In this document: positions 7,165 to 14,294 of the stretch, piece after piece
How positions within the stretch are numbered: position 1 is the stretch's first letter
Layout of the letters: each line of letters begins with the position of its first letter
Source of the DNA: JAZLIT01 sp045617525
GTDB taxonomy: Bacteria > Bacillota > Bacilli > Bacillales_A > Planococcaceae
Length of the DNA stretch: 14,294 nucleotides
Direction: 5' to 3'
Assembly: GCA_045617525.1 (NCBI GenBank)
Contig: JAZLIT010000246.1
Span: 1-14,294, forward strand
Position numbers and translations under genes: made by a program
Notes under the pieces: generated by a model
Database searches by the model: none
The model's input: only the letters and a program-made list of their open reading frames with translations
Told to the model about the DNA's origin: nothing

Positions 7165-7185
7165 TTACACATGTAGTATGTGTAA
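7165..7185 (-). promoter_or_regulatory. Dyad/hairpin abutting the ymfJ ribosome site
   Basis: Perfect 8-base arms TTACACAT / ATGTGTAA around a 5-base loop lie between ymfI and ymfJ. In the transcript the distal arm runs into the Shine-Dalgarno AAAGGAGG (the two As overlap). It may tune initiation, protect the 3' part of the message, or be a protein-binding dyad. Confidence 0.55.
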
Positions 7186-7194
7186 TAAAACGAA

Positions 7195-7938
7195 TTATAT
7201 GTGCCAACCGCCGTTTAATCTTAATATTTGGCCGGTTACATAATCTGCCTTGCCTGAAAGACTGAACGCTGCTAAATAAGCGACTTCCTGCGCTTGACCG
7301 AAACGTTGAAGTGGAATTTCTTCAATAATTTGATCAATCTCATCCTGCGCTAAATGCTCATTCATCGCTGTATCAATGATCCCTGGTGCAATGGCATTTA
7401 CGCGAATTCCATTATATGCAGCTTCTTTTGCATAGGCTTTCACAAAACTATTTTGAGCACCTTTAACTGCCGAATACACAACTTCCCCACTTGCACCTGC
7501 TTCGCCCCAAATCGAGCTAATAAAGAGGACATAGCTTTTATTGTGCTTTCGAAGTTTAGGTGCGAGAATTTTGCAAAGCTGCATAGGCGTTGCAACATGC
7601 ACTTGCCAAAGCGCGTTCATTTGCTCTGTTGTCGTATCATCGAGCAGTTCATAAAGTGCCTGACCATTGGCAAAAACGATTGCTTGTAAGCTAAATAATT
7701 GCTTGGCAACCTGTTCCGCACCACCAGCCGCGGTAAAATCACCGTGCACATTGAAAAATTCCTGCTCAGGGTAGGTTTCTGATAAAGTTGCGACAAGCTC
7801 TGCTACGCGCTCCTTACCACTACTATAATGCAAATAAAGCGACCAACCTTCTTTAGCTAGCTCTAAACTTATGGCCCGGCCAATTGCACCAGAAGCACCA
7901 CAAACAAGTGCAAACTTCTTCACGTTAAGCACGCTCAT
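7195..7938 (-). CDS. ymfI: Short-chain dehydrogenase/reductase, divergent active site (YmfI)
   Basis: SDR-fold, probable NAD(P)-dependent oxidoreductase related to FabG; substrate unknown. From ATG 7938 it has 247 residues. The cofactor motif reads CGASGAIG (13-20), with Cys for the usual Thr and Ala for the central Gly. The NNAG region reads FANG (89-92). Catalytic Ser142 (FISS), Tyr155 and Lys159 (YSAVK) are present, but the tetrad Asn position reads His114 (QVHVAT). The PG motif (APGIIDTAM) and the C-terminal TGQILRLNGG are typical. Start is uncertain: the frame is open to 7977, ATG 7938 overlaps ymfH by 14 bases, and GTG 7923, one base after the ymfH stop, would give 242 residues with an equally normal N-terminus. 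No strong ribosome site is present, suggesting translational coupling to ymfH. Confidence 0.92.
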   Translation of the reverse strand: MSVLNVKKFALVCGASGAIGRAISLELAKEGWSLYLHYSSGKERVAELVATLSETYPEQEFFNVHGDFTAAGGAEQVAKQLFSLQAIVFANGQALYELLDDTTTEQMNALWQVHVATPMQLCKILAPKLRKHNKSYVLFISSIWGEAGASGEVVYSAVKGAQNSFVKAYAKEAAYNGIRVNAIAPGIIDTAMNEHLAQDEIDQIIEEIPLQRFGQAQEVAYLAAFSLSGKADYVTGQILRLNGGWHI

Positions 7939-9223
7939 TCGTCGGCATGATCTTAAATACCGTTTGCTGCTCTTCACCTGTTATCGTTTTGAATGCTTCT
8001 TTCACATCGTCAACAGTTATAGCTTCAAGTGTTGGCACGACCTCAAATAAGTCCATGTCATTAAATTTATAACGTGTAAACTGATTAGCAATAAATTCGA
8101 TTGAGTTTAATGAGCGTAAGAAGAAGCCAATTTTTTTACGTTTTACACGATTAACATTATCTGAAGTGAATAGACTGCCATCTAATGCATCCTGTAATTG
8201 CGCTTTAATACGACGTTCTAATTCATCAGGCTGAGTTGTATCAGCGCCAATCATTGCGAAGCCAAAGCCCTTTTCCAAAGTGAAATCATATGAATATGAT
8301 TCATCAATTAAGCCCTCTTCATAAATATCCGTGTAGAATTTTGTCGTACGTCCGTAAACGCAGTCTAATGCGATCTGTACTGCAAGTTCATGCTTTTGCA
8401 TCTCTGCCCCCTGGAGCTCAACCTCTTTCGCCTTTAAGCCAACGTACACTTTAGGCTTTTGAACATCCATATTTAAAGTACGAGTTGCAACCGCTGCCTG
8501 CATAGGCTCTTCATCCAGATGACGCACAATTTCAGAAGCCTCTGGGAATTCCTTCGATTTTTGATCAGCTTCAATGAAAGCCATCATTTCTTTTGGATCC
8601 ACCGCACCGATGACGAATAATAGCATATTCGACGGGTGATAGAATGTGTTGTAGCACGTATATAAATGCTCCGCTGTGATCTCACCAATTGATTCGATTG
8701 TACCTGCGATATCAATTTTCACTGGATGTGTTTTATACATATTTTCGATTGCACCAAAATATAAGCGCCAGTCTGGAAGGTCATCATACATTGTAATTTC
8801 TTGCCCGATAATGCCCTTTTCCTTTTCGACTGTTTTTTCTGTGAAATAAGGCTGTTGCACAAAATCTAATAATGTTTTTGTGCTTTTGTATAAATGGTCC
8901 GTTGCTGAGAATAAATAAGAAGTACGTGTGAATGAAGTGAAGGCATTTGCTTGCGCGCCAACCTCACTAAATTTCTGGAACACGTCGCCATCTTCCTTTT
9001 CGAACATTTTATGCTCTAAAAAGTGTGCAATCCCATCTGGTACGGTAATCATTTCTTCTTCACCCAGTGGCACGAATGTGCGATCAATTGACCCGTACTT
9101 TGTGGTAAATGTTACGTATGTTTTAGAAAAGCCCTTTTTCGGCAAAATATAAACATCCAGTCCATTTTCTAGCTTTTTAAAATAAAGTGTTTCATCTAAT
9201 TGTTTAAATTCAATTGTTTTCAT
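7925..9223 (-). CDS. ymfH: M16 family zinc metallopeptidase, active-site-bearing partner (YmfH)
   Basis: Pitrilysin/insulinase-family protease, 432 residues, with the inverted zinc motif HxxEH intact: His67-Phe-Leu-Glu70-His71, and the downstream E-x6-E (Glu135, Glu142) that supplies the third zinc ligand. The second M16 domain occupies the C-terminal half. No signal peptide is visible, so it is likely cytosolic. Its partner YmfF, encoded just upstream with a 14-base overlap, lacks the motif; in M16 pairs the two proteins commonly form one active heterodimer with the dead subunit aiding substrate binding. ATG 9223 has a strong AAGGAGG nine bases upstream, located inside the end of ymfF. The substrate is unknown; peptide processing or turnover is an inference from the family. 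Confidence 0.95.
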   Translation of the reverse strand: MKTIEFKQLDETLYFKKLENGLDVYILPKKGFSKTYVTFTTKYGSIDRTFVPLGEEEMITVPDGIAHFLEHKMFEKEDGDVFQKFSEVGAQANAFTSFTRTSYLFSATDHLYKSTKTLLDFVQQPYFTEKTVEKEKGIIGQEITMYDDLPDWRLYFGAIENMYKTHPVKIDIAGTIESIGEITAEHLYTCYNTFYHPSNMLLFVIGAVDPKEMMAFIEADQKSKEFPEASEIVRHLDEEPMQAAVATRTLNMDVQKPKVYVGLKAKEVELQGAEMQKHELAVQIALDCVYGRTTKFYTDIYEEGLIDESYSYDFTLEKGFGFAMIGADTTQPDELERRIKAQLQDALDGSLFTSDNVNRVKRKKIGFFLRSLNSIEFIANQFTRYKFNDMDLFEVVPTLEAITVDDVKEAFKTITGEEQQTVFKIMPTNERA

Positions 9224-10490
9224 TAGTTGCTTCCTCCTTACCGCAAAGGAAGTAAATTGCCTCTAGCTCAACTTGCTTGGCCATTTGTTGTACATCTTCC
9301 TTTGATACCTGTTGCCAACGTTTTGCCCACGTTTCTATCGTGAATTGTTCGTTTAAATTTTTATATTGATCGAAAATTTCAATTTGGCCACGCGCTGAAT
9401 CCAATGCTTCTTTTAATTGGTTAATTAGCATTGCTTTCGTTTGTGCTAATTCTAAATCTGAAATGTCTCCATCTTGAATTGCAGTTAATTGTTCTGCGAT
9501 AACGTCGATCGCCTTTTTCTCATTTGCTGGTTCAATTCCTGAACTCACAAACACTAAACCATTGTGGCTGGCATATGAACTTCCAGCGTTGTAGGCTAGG
9601 CTTTCACGTTCACGTACATTCATAAAAATCTTTGAATGTGCATACCCACCAAAAATACCATTGAAAATTTGCATTTTCGGGAAATCTTCCGAACCAAATA
9701 AAACGGGTGTCGAATAACCAAGATTCAGCTTACCTTGCTTCATATCTTGTTGCTCTTTTGTATAAGCTGGTGGTTTAGTCGTAGTATGCGCCGTTTCTTC
9801 TAATGGAGCTGGTGTACGACCTTCAAATGGTAAACCCGCCTTCAATTTCGCTGTCATTTCGTCAACATTTACATCACCAACAACATAAATATCAATTTGG
9901 TCATTTTCAAGCATTGATGTGTAGGCTTCCATTAATGAAGCTGGTGTTACAGCCGCAATTGTTTCTTTCGTGCCATTTGCTGACATTGATGCCGGATTAT
10001 TTGGGCGTAGAATTTTCAGTAGACGCTGTTGTGCAAAGCGTGATTTATCATCAAAAATTGATTCAATACGCTGCTTAACTACCTCTTTTTCACGTTCAAC
10101 AATCGACGACACAAATAGACCGTCTTTTAGATTCGGCTTAAAAATTGCCGTATGGATTAAGTTCAGTACTTCATTTAGCACGTCGCTTTCTGCTAAATAT
10201 TGATCATTTACTGTTTCAATATTCAGAAGTAGCGTGTGTTCTGCACCGCGCTTTGAAGTATCAAAATATAAAATCGTTCCGAATAAATCTTCTAAAAAGC
10301 TACGGTAGCCAGCAGACGTCGGAAAACGTTCATTGCTATGCTGTAATACATTTGAAAGAACTGTTCGGTTAGCAGCGGCCTTTTCAGTTAACGGCGTACG
10401 CCATTTAATTGAAAAATTGACTGTTTTAAATTGCGTAGTTTGTCGTATATGAAGCGAAACGCCATTCGCTAGTTGTGTTGTTGAAAACAA
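9210..10490 (-). CDS. ymfF: M16-like protein lacking the zinc motif (YmfF)
   Basis: 426-residue M16 peptidase homologue, probably non-catalytic. In the region where HxxEH is expected the sequence reads VLSNVLQHSNERFPT (44-58), with no HxxEH. The C-terminal half keeps the M16 substrate-binding features: a FGGYAHSKIFMNVRE stretch and the R..Y arrangement (Arg293/Arg295, Tyr300). It begins with TTG at 10490, set by AAGGAGG seven bases upstream (10498-10504); no better ATG is nearby, and the N-terminus MFSTTQLANGVSLHI fits the family. It is first in the ymfF-ymfJ unit and is translationally coupled to ymfH through the 14-base overlap. The likely role is the regulatory or substrate-binding half of a YmfF/YmfH heterodimer. 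Confidence 0.94.
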   Translation of the reverse strand: MFSTTQLANGVSLHIRQTTQFKTVNFSIKWRTPLTEKAAANRTVLSNVLQHSNERFPTSAGYRSFLEDLFGTILYFDTSKRGAEHTLLLNIETVNDQYLAESDVLNEVLNLIHTAIFKPNLKDGLFVSSIVEREKEVVKQRIESIFDDKSRFAQQRLLKILRPNNPASMSANGTKETIAAVTPASLMEAYTSMLENDQIDIYVVGDVNVDEMTAKLKAGLPFEGRTPAPLEETAHTTTKPPAYTKEQQDMKQGKLNLGYSTPVLFGSEDFPKMQIFNGIFGGYAHSKIFMNVRERESLAYNAGSSYASHNGLVFVSSGIEPANEKKAIDVIAEQLTAIQDGDISDLELAQTKAMLINQLKEALDSARGQIEIFDQYKNLNEQFTIETWAKRWQQVSKEDVQQMAKQVELEAIYFLCGKEEATNENN

Positions 10491-10531
10491 AAAAATTCCT
10501 CCTTAATCGTTACAAAAAAACTATCCTTATA

Positions 10532-10560
10532 ACTATACCGTTTGTTTGCTCGTTTGCAAA
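10532..10560 (-). promoter_or_regulatory. Candidate promoter of the ymfF-ymfH-ymfI-ymfJ unit
   Basis: Minus strand: -35 TTTGCA (10555-10560), 17-base spacer, -10 TATAGT (10532-10537); a 16-base reading with TTGCAA is also possible. The predicted start near 10525 leaves a leader of about 35 nt. It lies after the nupQ terminator, where a promoter is expected. Confidence 0.55.
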
Positions 10561-10654
10561 ATTTTTTACCATTTATAGATTATTTTACACTCGTATTAGT
10601 ATCCCCTTGTTCAGCATTTTCATTCTTCCCTGAAAAAATTCTATTTAGGGTGTG

Positions 10655-10687
10655 AAAAAACCGGTAAATGTCAAAAACATCTACCGG
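10655..10687 (-). terminator. Rho-independent terminator after nupQ
   Basis: The minus-strand RNA forms a 10-bp stem CCGGUAGAUG / CAUUUACCGG (one G-U pair) with a short loop, followed by six U. It lies close after the nupQ stop and ends the transporter unit. Confidence 0.92.
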
Positions 10688-10705
10688 CCCTGATTTTATA
10701 TGAAA

Positions 10706-11668
10706 TTAGCGTTTCCCTTTAATGTATGGTTGGCCTGACGCTTTTGGCGCAGTAGCTTTCCCAATTAAACCAGCAAGCGCTAGAATTGTTAATACATAAG
10801 GTAAGATTTGTAGATAAACTTGTGGAACTACCTGAATGTATGGAATTTGATTTCCTAAAACACTTAAAGTTTGTGCTAAACCGAAGAAAAGTGCTGCACC
10901 TAATGTACCTAGCGGATGCCATTTCCCGAAAATCATTGCTGCGATGGCCATGAAGCCTTGTCCAGCAATTGTAGAAATCGAGAAATTTAATGCGAATGTC
11001 ATCGAAACAACCGCACCACCAATACCACCAAGAGCACCCGAGATAATTACTGCAGTATAACGCATTTTCGCTACATTAATACCCATTGTATCTGCAGCCA
11101 TTGGATGTTCACCTACTGCTCGTAAACGTAAGCCAAAAGGCGTTTTATAAATGACGAACCAAGCTAGAATCGCAACCGCAATTGCTATTATTGATACGGC
11201 ATATACATCTTTAAAGAATAATGGTCCTAAAAACGGAATATCTGCTAAATATGGAATTTCAAAACGACGAATTGGTGCTGGAATCATATCCGTTTGACCT
11301 TTTCCATCGTAAATTAATTTCACTAAGAATATCGAAACAGCTACACCCAACATGTTAAGTGCAACCCCAGTTACTGTTTGATCTGAACGGAATGACACCG
11401 CTGCTACTGCAAGTAAAATTGAGAATATCGCCCCAACTATCATAGCTGCTAAAAGTCCGACCCAGATAACGCCACGGCCAAATGTGTCAAAATACGTTAA
11501 ATTCACAAAAACCGCCACAAACGCACCCATTACCATGATGCCTTCTAAACCGATGTTAACAACACCTGAACGCTCTGAAAACACGCCACCGATACCTGTA
11601 AAGATTAACGGTGTTGCGAAGATAATTGCTGAAGGGATGATTAAATATAATATTTCTAAAAACGACAT
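10706..11668 (-). CDS. nupQ: Nucleoside ABC transporter permease (NupQ-like)
   Basis: Inner-membrane permease of a BmpA-type ABC importer, BPD_transp_2 (branched-chain amino acid/sugar/nucleoside permease) family. 320 residues with roughly nine or ten hydrophobic helices and the family motif VVNIGLEG (36-43) early in the protein. The open frame starts at 11695, but the first nine codons there include the ribosome site itself (AAGGAGGGG, 11676-11684); ATG 11668, seven bases downstream of it and beginning MSFLEILYLI, is the true start. It follows the nupP stop by one base. The basic C-terminus (YIKGKR) is followed by the unit terminator. B. subtilis NupNOPQ imports guanosine; the exact substrate here is inferred. 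Confidence 0.93.
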   Translation of the reverse strand: MSFLEILYLIIPSAIIFATPLIFTGIGGVFSERSGVVNIGLEGIMVMGAFVAVFVNLTYFDTFGRGVIWVGLLAAMIVGAIFSILLAVAAVSFRSDQTVTGVALNMLGVAVSIFLVKLIYDGKGQTDMIPAPIRRFEIPYLADIPFLGPLFFKDVYAVSIIAIAVAILAWFVIYKTPFGLRLRAVGEHPMAADTMGINVAKMRYTAVIISGALGGIGGAVVSMTFALNFSISTIAGQGFMAIAAMIFGKWHPLGTLGAALFFGLAQTLSVLGNQIPYIQVVPQVYLQILPYVLTILALAGLIGKATAPKASGQPYIKGKR

Positions 11669-11669
11669 A

Positions 11670-12719
11670 TTACTTCCCCTCCTTGTTCTTTGCAAACTTT
11701 TGAATACCTAGACGAATAATGTAACCTGCTGCCACAAAGAAAATAATTAAGGCAATAATAATTGAAACGATTTCTGACGGAATGCCGGCAGCGTTTGGCA
11801 TATTTAATGCACCATATTTAAGGGAACCGAAAAGTGAGGCACCGAACACTACCCCAAGTGGCGTATTTGCACCAAGTAAGGCAACGGCAATACCGTCAAA
11901 CCCAATACCTGAAGCGGCTGCTTTAATTGAAGCATTCTCAAATGTTCCCAATGCTTCCATTGCCCCACCTAGACCTGCGAATACACCTGAAATTGTCATT
12001 GCTAAAATGATGTTTTTCTTAACGTTCATCCCCGCATATTTTGCTGCGTTTTGATTGAAACCTACTGATTTCAGCTCGTAACCACGAGTTGTTTTTTCAA
12101 GAATAAACCACATTACTGCAACCATTAATAATGCAACGATTATCCCTAAGTGCACACTCGAGTTATCTGTAAATTCACGTAACCATTGATTACGTAATGT
12201 TGCTGATTCTAATACAGTTGGTGTTTTGTAACCACCATTCGATAAACGGCTTATTACTGCATTGGTGATATAAAGTGCCGTGTAGTTTAGCATGATTGAT
12301 GCGATAACTTCATGCACATTGAATCTCGCTTTTAATACACCCACGATAAATGCCCAAAATGCACCCGCTGCAGCTGCTGCAAGTAATGCTAAAGGTAAGT
12401 GAATAATACGTGGTAAATCTACGACTGCATAACCTACCCAAGCAGCAGCCAGCCAGCCCATTAATAACTGACCCTCTACCCCGATATTGAATAATCCAGT
12501 ACGGAATGCAAATGCTACCGCTAAACCAGATAAAATATAAGGTGTTATTTGGCGAATCGTGTTCCCTATTGTATATATATCCCCGAAAATCCCTTGCCAT
12601 AAAGCGATATAACCTTTTATTGGATTATAACCGCTGACAAGCATTACGATTGCCCCAACGAGTAAACCGATAATTATCGAAACGAAAGGAACGAGGAAAT
12701 TAAGTAAGCGATTTGACAT
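11670..12719 (-). CDS. nupP: Nucleoside ABC transporter permease (NupP-like)
   Basis: First of two paired permeases forming the membrane channel of the importer. 349 residues; hydrophobic helices throughout, the first at about 8-28, and the family motif FNIGVEGQ at 77-84, with a conserved GIAVALLGANTPLG in the C-terminal half. The C-terminus is basic (FAKNKEGK). The ATG at 12719 directly abuts the nupO stop codon (no spacer), with AGGGGGA inside the end of nupO serving as its ribosome site, so translation is coupled. It is homologous in plan to NupQ but longer, as usual for the pair. Confidence 0.93.
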   Translation of the reverse strand: MSNRLLNFLVPFVSIIIGLLVGAIVMLVSGYNPIKGYIALWQGIFGDIYTIGNTIRQITPYILSGLAVAFAFRTGLFNIGVEGQLLMGWLAAAWVGYAVVDLPRIIHLPLALLAAAAAGAFWAFIVGVLKARFNVHEVIASIMLNYTALYITNAVISRLSNGGYKTPTVLESATLRNQWLREFTDNSSVHLGIIVALLMVAVMWFILEKTTRGYELKSVGFNQNAAKYAGMNVKKNIILAMTISGVFAGLGGAMEALGTFENASIKAAASGIGFDGIAVALLGANTPLGVVFGASLFGSLKYGALNMPNAAGIPSEIVSIIIALIIFFVAAGYIIRLGIQKFAKNKEGK

Positions 12720-14258
12720 CTATTCGTCCCCCTCTTTCACTGAAGATTGACGCGATTCCCCAGCCATTAATAGACCAAGTTCTTGTTCTGTTGTCTCTTT
12801 CGGATAAACTGTATCTACAATTGTTCCGTCATAAATTACAGAGATACGATCTGATACATTCATAACCTCATCTAACTCAAATGAGATTAATAATACTGCT
12901 TTCCCTTTGTCACGCTGTTCGATTAAGCGTTGATGGATAAATTCAATAGCTCCAACGTCAAGTCCACGTGTTGGAAGTGCTGCGATTAGTAAATCTGGAT
13001 CACGGTCTATTTCACGACCAATGATTGCCTTTTGCTGGTTACCACCAGATAAGGCACGCGCTGGCGTAGATACACCATCACCTGTACGTACATCAAACTC
13101 TTTCATAACGCGTTCTGCAACTTCATTAATCTTTTTATAGTTCATTACACCTTTATTTGAAATCGGTGATTGATAATACGTTTGCAGTGCAATATTATGG
13201 CCAATTGGGAAATCCAGCACTAAACCGTACTTATGACGGTCTTGTGGAATATGTCCAATACCTGATTCTGTAATTTGACGCGGTTTTAAATTCGTCAGAT
13301 TCTTACCACTTAGTGTAATCGTACCTGATTTCACTTGGCGTAAGCCTGTAATTGCTTCGATTAATTCTGATTGACCATTGCCGTCAATCCCTGCAATACC
13401 AACAATTTCACCGCGACGTACAGTTAAGTTAAGTCCTTTAACTTTATCAATGTTACGATTATCTGAAACGACTAATTTTTCAATGTTAAGAATGACCTCT
13501 TTTGGTGTCGCTTCTTTTTTCTCTGTTTTGAATGAAACTTGACGTCCGACCATTAATTCGGCTAACTCATTTGGATTTGTGTCAGCTGTAACAACCGTTC
13601 CAATCCCTTCCCCCTTACGAATAATCGTAACGCGGTCAGAAACTTCCATAATTTCTTTCAGTTTGTGTGTAATGATGATAATTGATTTTCCTTCTTTGAT
13701 TAAAAGGCGCATAATGCTGATTAACTCTTCAATTTCTTGGGGTGTTAATGACGCAGTCGGCTCATCGAAAATTAAAATTTCTGCACCACGGTATAGTGTC
13801 TTTAAAATTTCAACACGTTGCTGCATCCCTACGGAAATATCTTCAATTTTCGCATATGGGTCTACATCTAAATTATACTTTTTTGATAATGCTGCAATTT
13901 CTTTCGCTGCATCTTTAATATTAATAACACCCATTTTAGTCGTTTCATTTCCTAAAATGATGTTTTCAGTTACAGTAAAGTTTTCAACAAGCATGAAATG
14001 TTGATGTACCATCCCAATACCTAAATCATTTGCTTTATTTGGGTCTGTAATTTTCTCCAATTTACCACGTATTTTAATCTCTCCAGCTTCTGGCTGATAA
14101 AGCCCAAATAGTACGTTCATTAATGTCGATTTTCCTGCACCATTCTCTCCTAGCAATGCATGAATTTCGCCTTTTTTCAGTTGGAGCGTGATATTATCAT
14201 TCGCCACAAAACTGCCGAACTCTTTACGAATTCCTAGCATCTCGATCACATGTTCCAC
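12720..14258 (-). CDS. nupO: Nucleoside ABC transporter ATP-binding protein, tandem ABC domains (NupO-like)
   Basis: Energy-coupling ATPase of a BmpA-type importer, with two fused ABC domains. Numbered from GTG 14258 (512 residues): domain 1 has Walker A GENGAGKST (37-45), a Q-loop in VHQHF, the degenerate signature SVGMQQ (142-147), Walker B ILIFDEP (161-167) and His in THKL (198). Domain 2 has a degenerate Walker A (GIDGNGQS, Lys replaced by Gln), a good signature LSGGNQQ and AALPTRGLD in place of a normal Walker B. This one-good-site pattern is typical of the sugar/nucleoside class. The frame is open to ATG 14279, but no ribosome site precedes that; AAGGGAG at 14267-14273 is eight bases from GTG 14258, which gives MEHVIEMLGIRK. 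The lipoprotein gene (bmpA/nupN) is expected beyond the right edge. Confidence 0.94.
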   Translation of the reverse strand: MEHVIEMLGIRKEFGSFVANDNITLQLKKGEIHALLGENGAGKSTLMNVLFGLYQPEAGEIKIRGKLEKITDPNKANDLGIGMVHQHFMLVENFTVTENIILGNETTKMGVINIKDAAKEIAALSKKYNLDVDPYAKIEDISVGMQQRVEILKTLYRGAEILIFDEPTASLTPQEIEELISIMRLLIKEGKSIIIITHKLKEIMEVSDRVTIIRKGEGIGTVVTADTNPNELAELMVGRQVSFKTEKKEATPKEVILNIEKLVVSDNRNIDKVKGLNLTVRRGEIVGIAGIDGNGQSELIEAITGLRQVKSGTITLSGKNLTNLKPRQITESGIGHIPQDRHKYGLVLDFPIGHNIALQTYYQSPISNKGVMNYKKINEVAERVMKEFDVRTGDGVSTPARALSGGNQQKAIIGREIDRDPDLLIAALPTRGLDVGAIEFIHQRLIEQRDKGKAVLLISFELDEVMNVSDRISVIYDGTIVDTVYPKETTEQELGLLMAGESRQSSVKEGDE

Positions 14259-14294
14259 TGTACTCACTCCCTTAGGCATAATAAAAATGATTTT

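Noticed and set aside
7194..7199. TATAAT on the minus strand at the end of ymfI as a promoter for ymfJ.
   Set aside because: No acceptable -35 lies 16-18 bases upstream and it overlaps the ymfI stop codon; ymfJ is better explained as the last gene of the ymfF unit.
7151..7207. N-terminal extension of ymfJ to 7207.
   Set aside because: It would overlap the ymfI end and run through the Shine-Dalgarno; ATG 7150 has AAAGGAGG at ideal spacing and gives the family length.
9210..9223. 14-base overlap of ymfF and ymfH as a possible frameshift within one gene.
   Set aside because: Both are full-length separate M16 proteins, ymfH has its own strong Shine-Dalgarno and ATG, and paired genes are the normal arrangement.
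11669..11695. N-terminal extension of nupQ to 11695.
   Set aside because: The extra codons encode QRTRRGSN, which is simply the translated ribosome site of the real start at 11668.
12720..13360. Degenerate second ATP site of NupO as a sign of gene decay.
   Set aside because: Loss of the Walker A Lys and altered Walker B in domain 2 are usual in tandem ATPases of the nucleoside/sugar importer class; the frame is intact.
1..14294. Plus-strand open frames of 60-141 codons (for example 362-775, 1079-1435, 3721-4011, 13579-14004).
   Set aside because: Each lies opposite a well-supported minus-strand gene, has low-complexity or Leu/Ser/Phe-rich composition typical of antisense shadows, and lacks a convincing ribosome site or family resemblance.
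1..14294. Mobile elements, tRNA/rRNA genes, CRISPR repeats, riboswitches or a defence island.
   Set aside because: No transposase, integrase, regularly spaced repeats, cloverleaf or conserved riboswitch core was seen; gene content and order are ordinary core Bacillales.

Overview
The window is a continuous block of core chromosome from a low-GC Gram-positive bacterium. Every gene I can support is on the minus strand, so transcription runs from high to low coordinates. Gene content and order (nupO-nupP-nupQ / ymfF-ymfH-ymfI-ymfJ / ymfK-ymfM(rodZ)-pgsA-cinA / recA / rny) match the recA neighbourhood of Bacillales. Protein character and AT-rich codon use suggest a Bacillaceae or Planococcaceae member (Lysinibacillus/Solibacillus-like). 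The family-level placement is inference and the order-level placement is firm.

Five transcription units are delimited by hairpin terminators and promoter-like sequences. (1) nupO, nupP and nupQ encode the ATPase and two permeases of a BmpA-type nucleoside ABC importer; the substrate-binding lipoprotein gene is expected just beyond the right edge. The unit ends at a strong terminator at 10661-10687. (2) ymfF, ymfH, ymfI and ymfJ encode a pair of M16 zinc-peptidase-like proteins (one catalytically dead, one intact), a divergent short-chain dehydrogenase and a small DUF3243 protein, ending at a terminator at 6858-6883. (3) ymfK, ymfM, pgsA and cinA encode an ACT-like/P-loop protein of unknown role, a RodZ-type membrane HTH protein, phosphatidylglycerophosphate synthase and CinA, ending at an AT-rich, probably leaky terminator at 3042-3074. 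(4) recA has its own sigma-A promoter with a near-consensus LexA (SOS) box just upstream, and its own terminator at 1821-1854. (5) rny (RNase Y) has its own promoter and runs off the left edge with about ten codons missing.

The units link housekeeping functions: nucleoside salvage, envelope shape and phospholipid synthesis (RodZ, PgsA), competence/NAD-recycling type functions (CinA), recombination and SOS repair (RecA), and mRNA turnover (RNase Y). I see no tRNA, rRNA, CRISPR array, insertion sequence, prophage or broken gene.

I do not see a spectacular undescribed system. The most interesting parts are the uncharacterised conserved proteins (YmfK, the YmfF/YmfH pair, the divergent SDR YmfI), several small cis-elements (dyad abutting the ymfJ Shine-Dalgarno, tandem octamer at the ymfK promoter, cre-like palindrome upstream of rny), and frequent non-ATG starts. 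Several gene starts given here differ from the longest open frame because the Shine-Dalgarno position or family N-terminus argues for an internal start.
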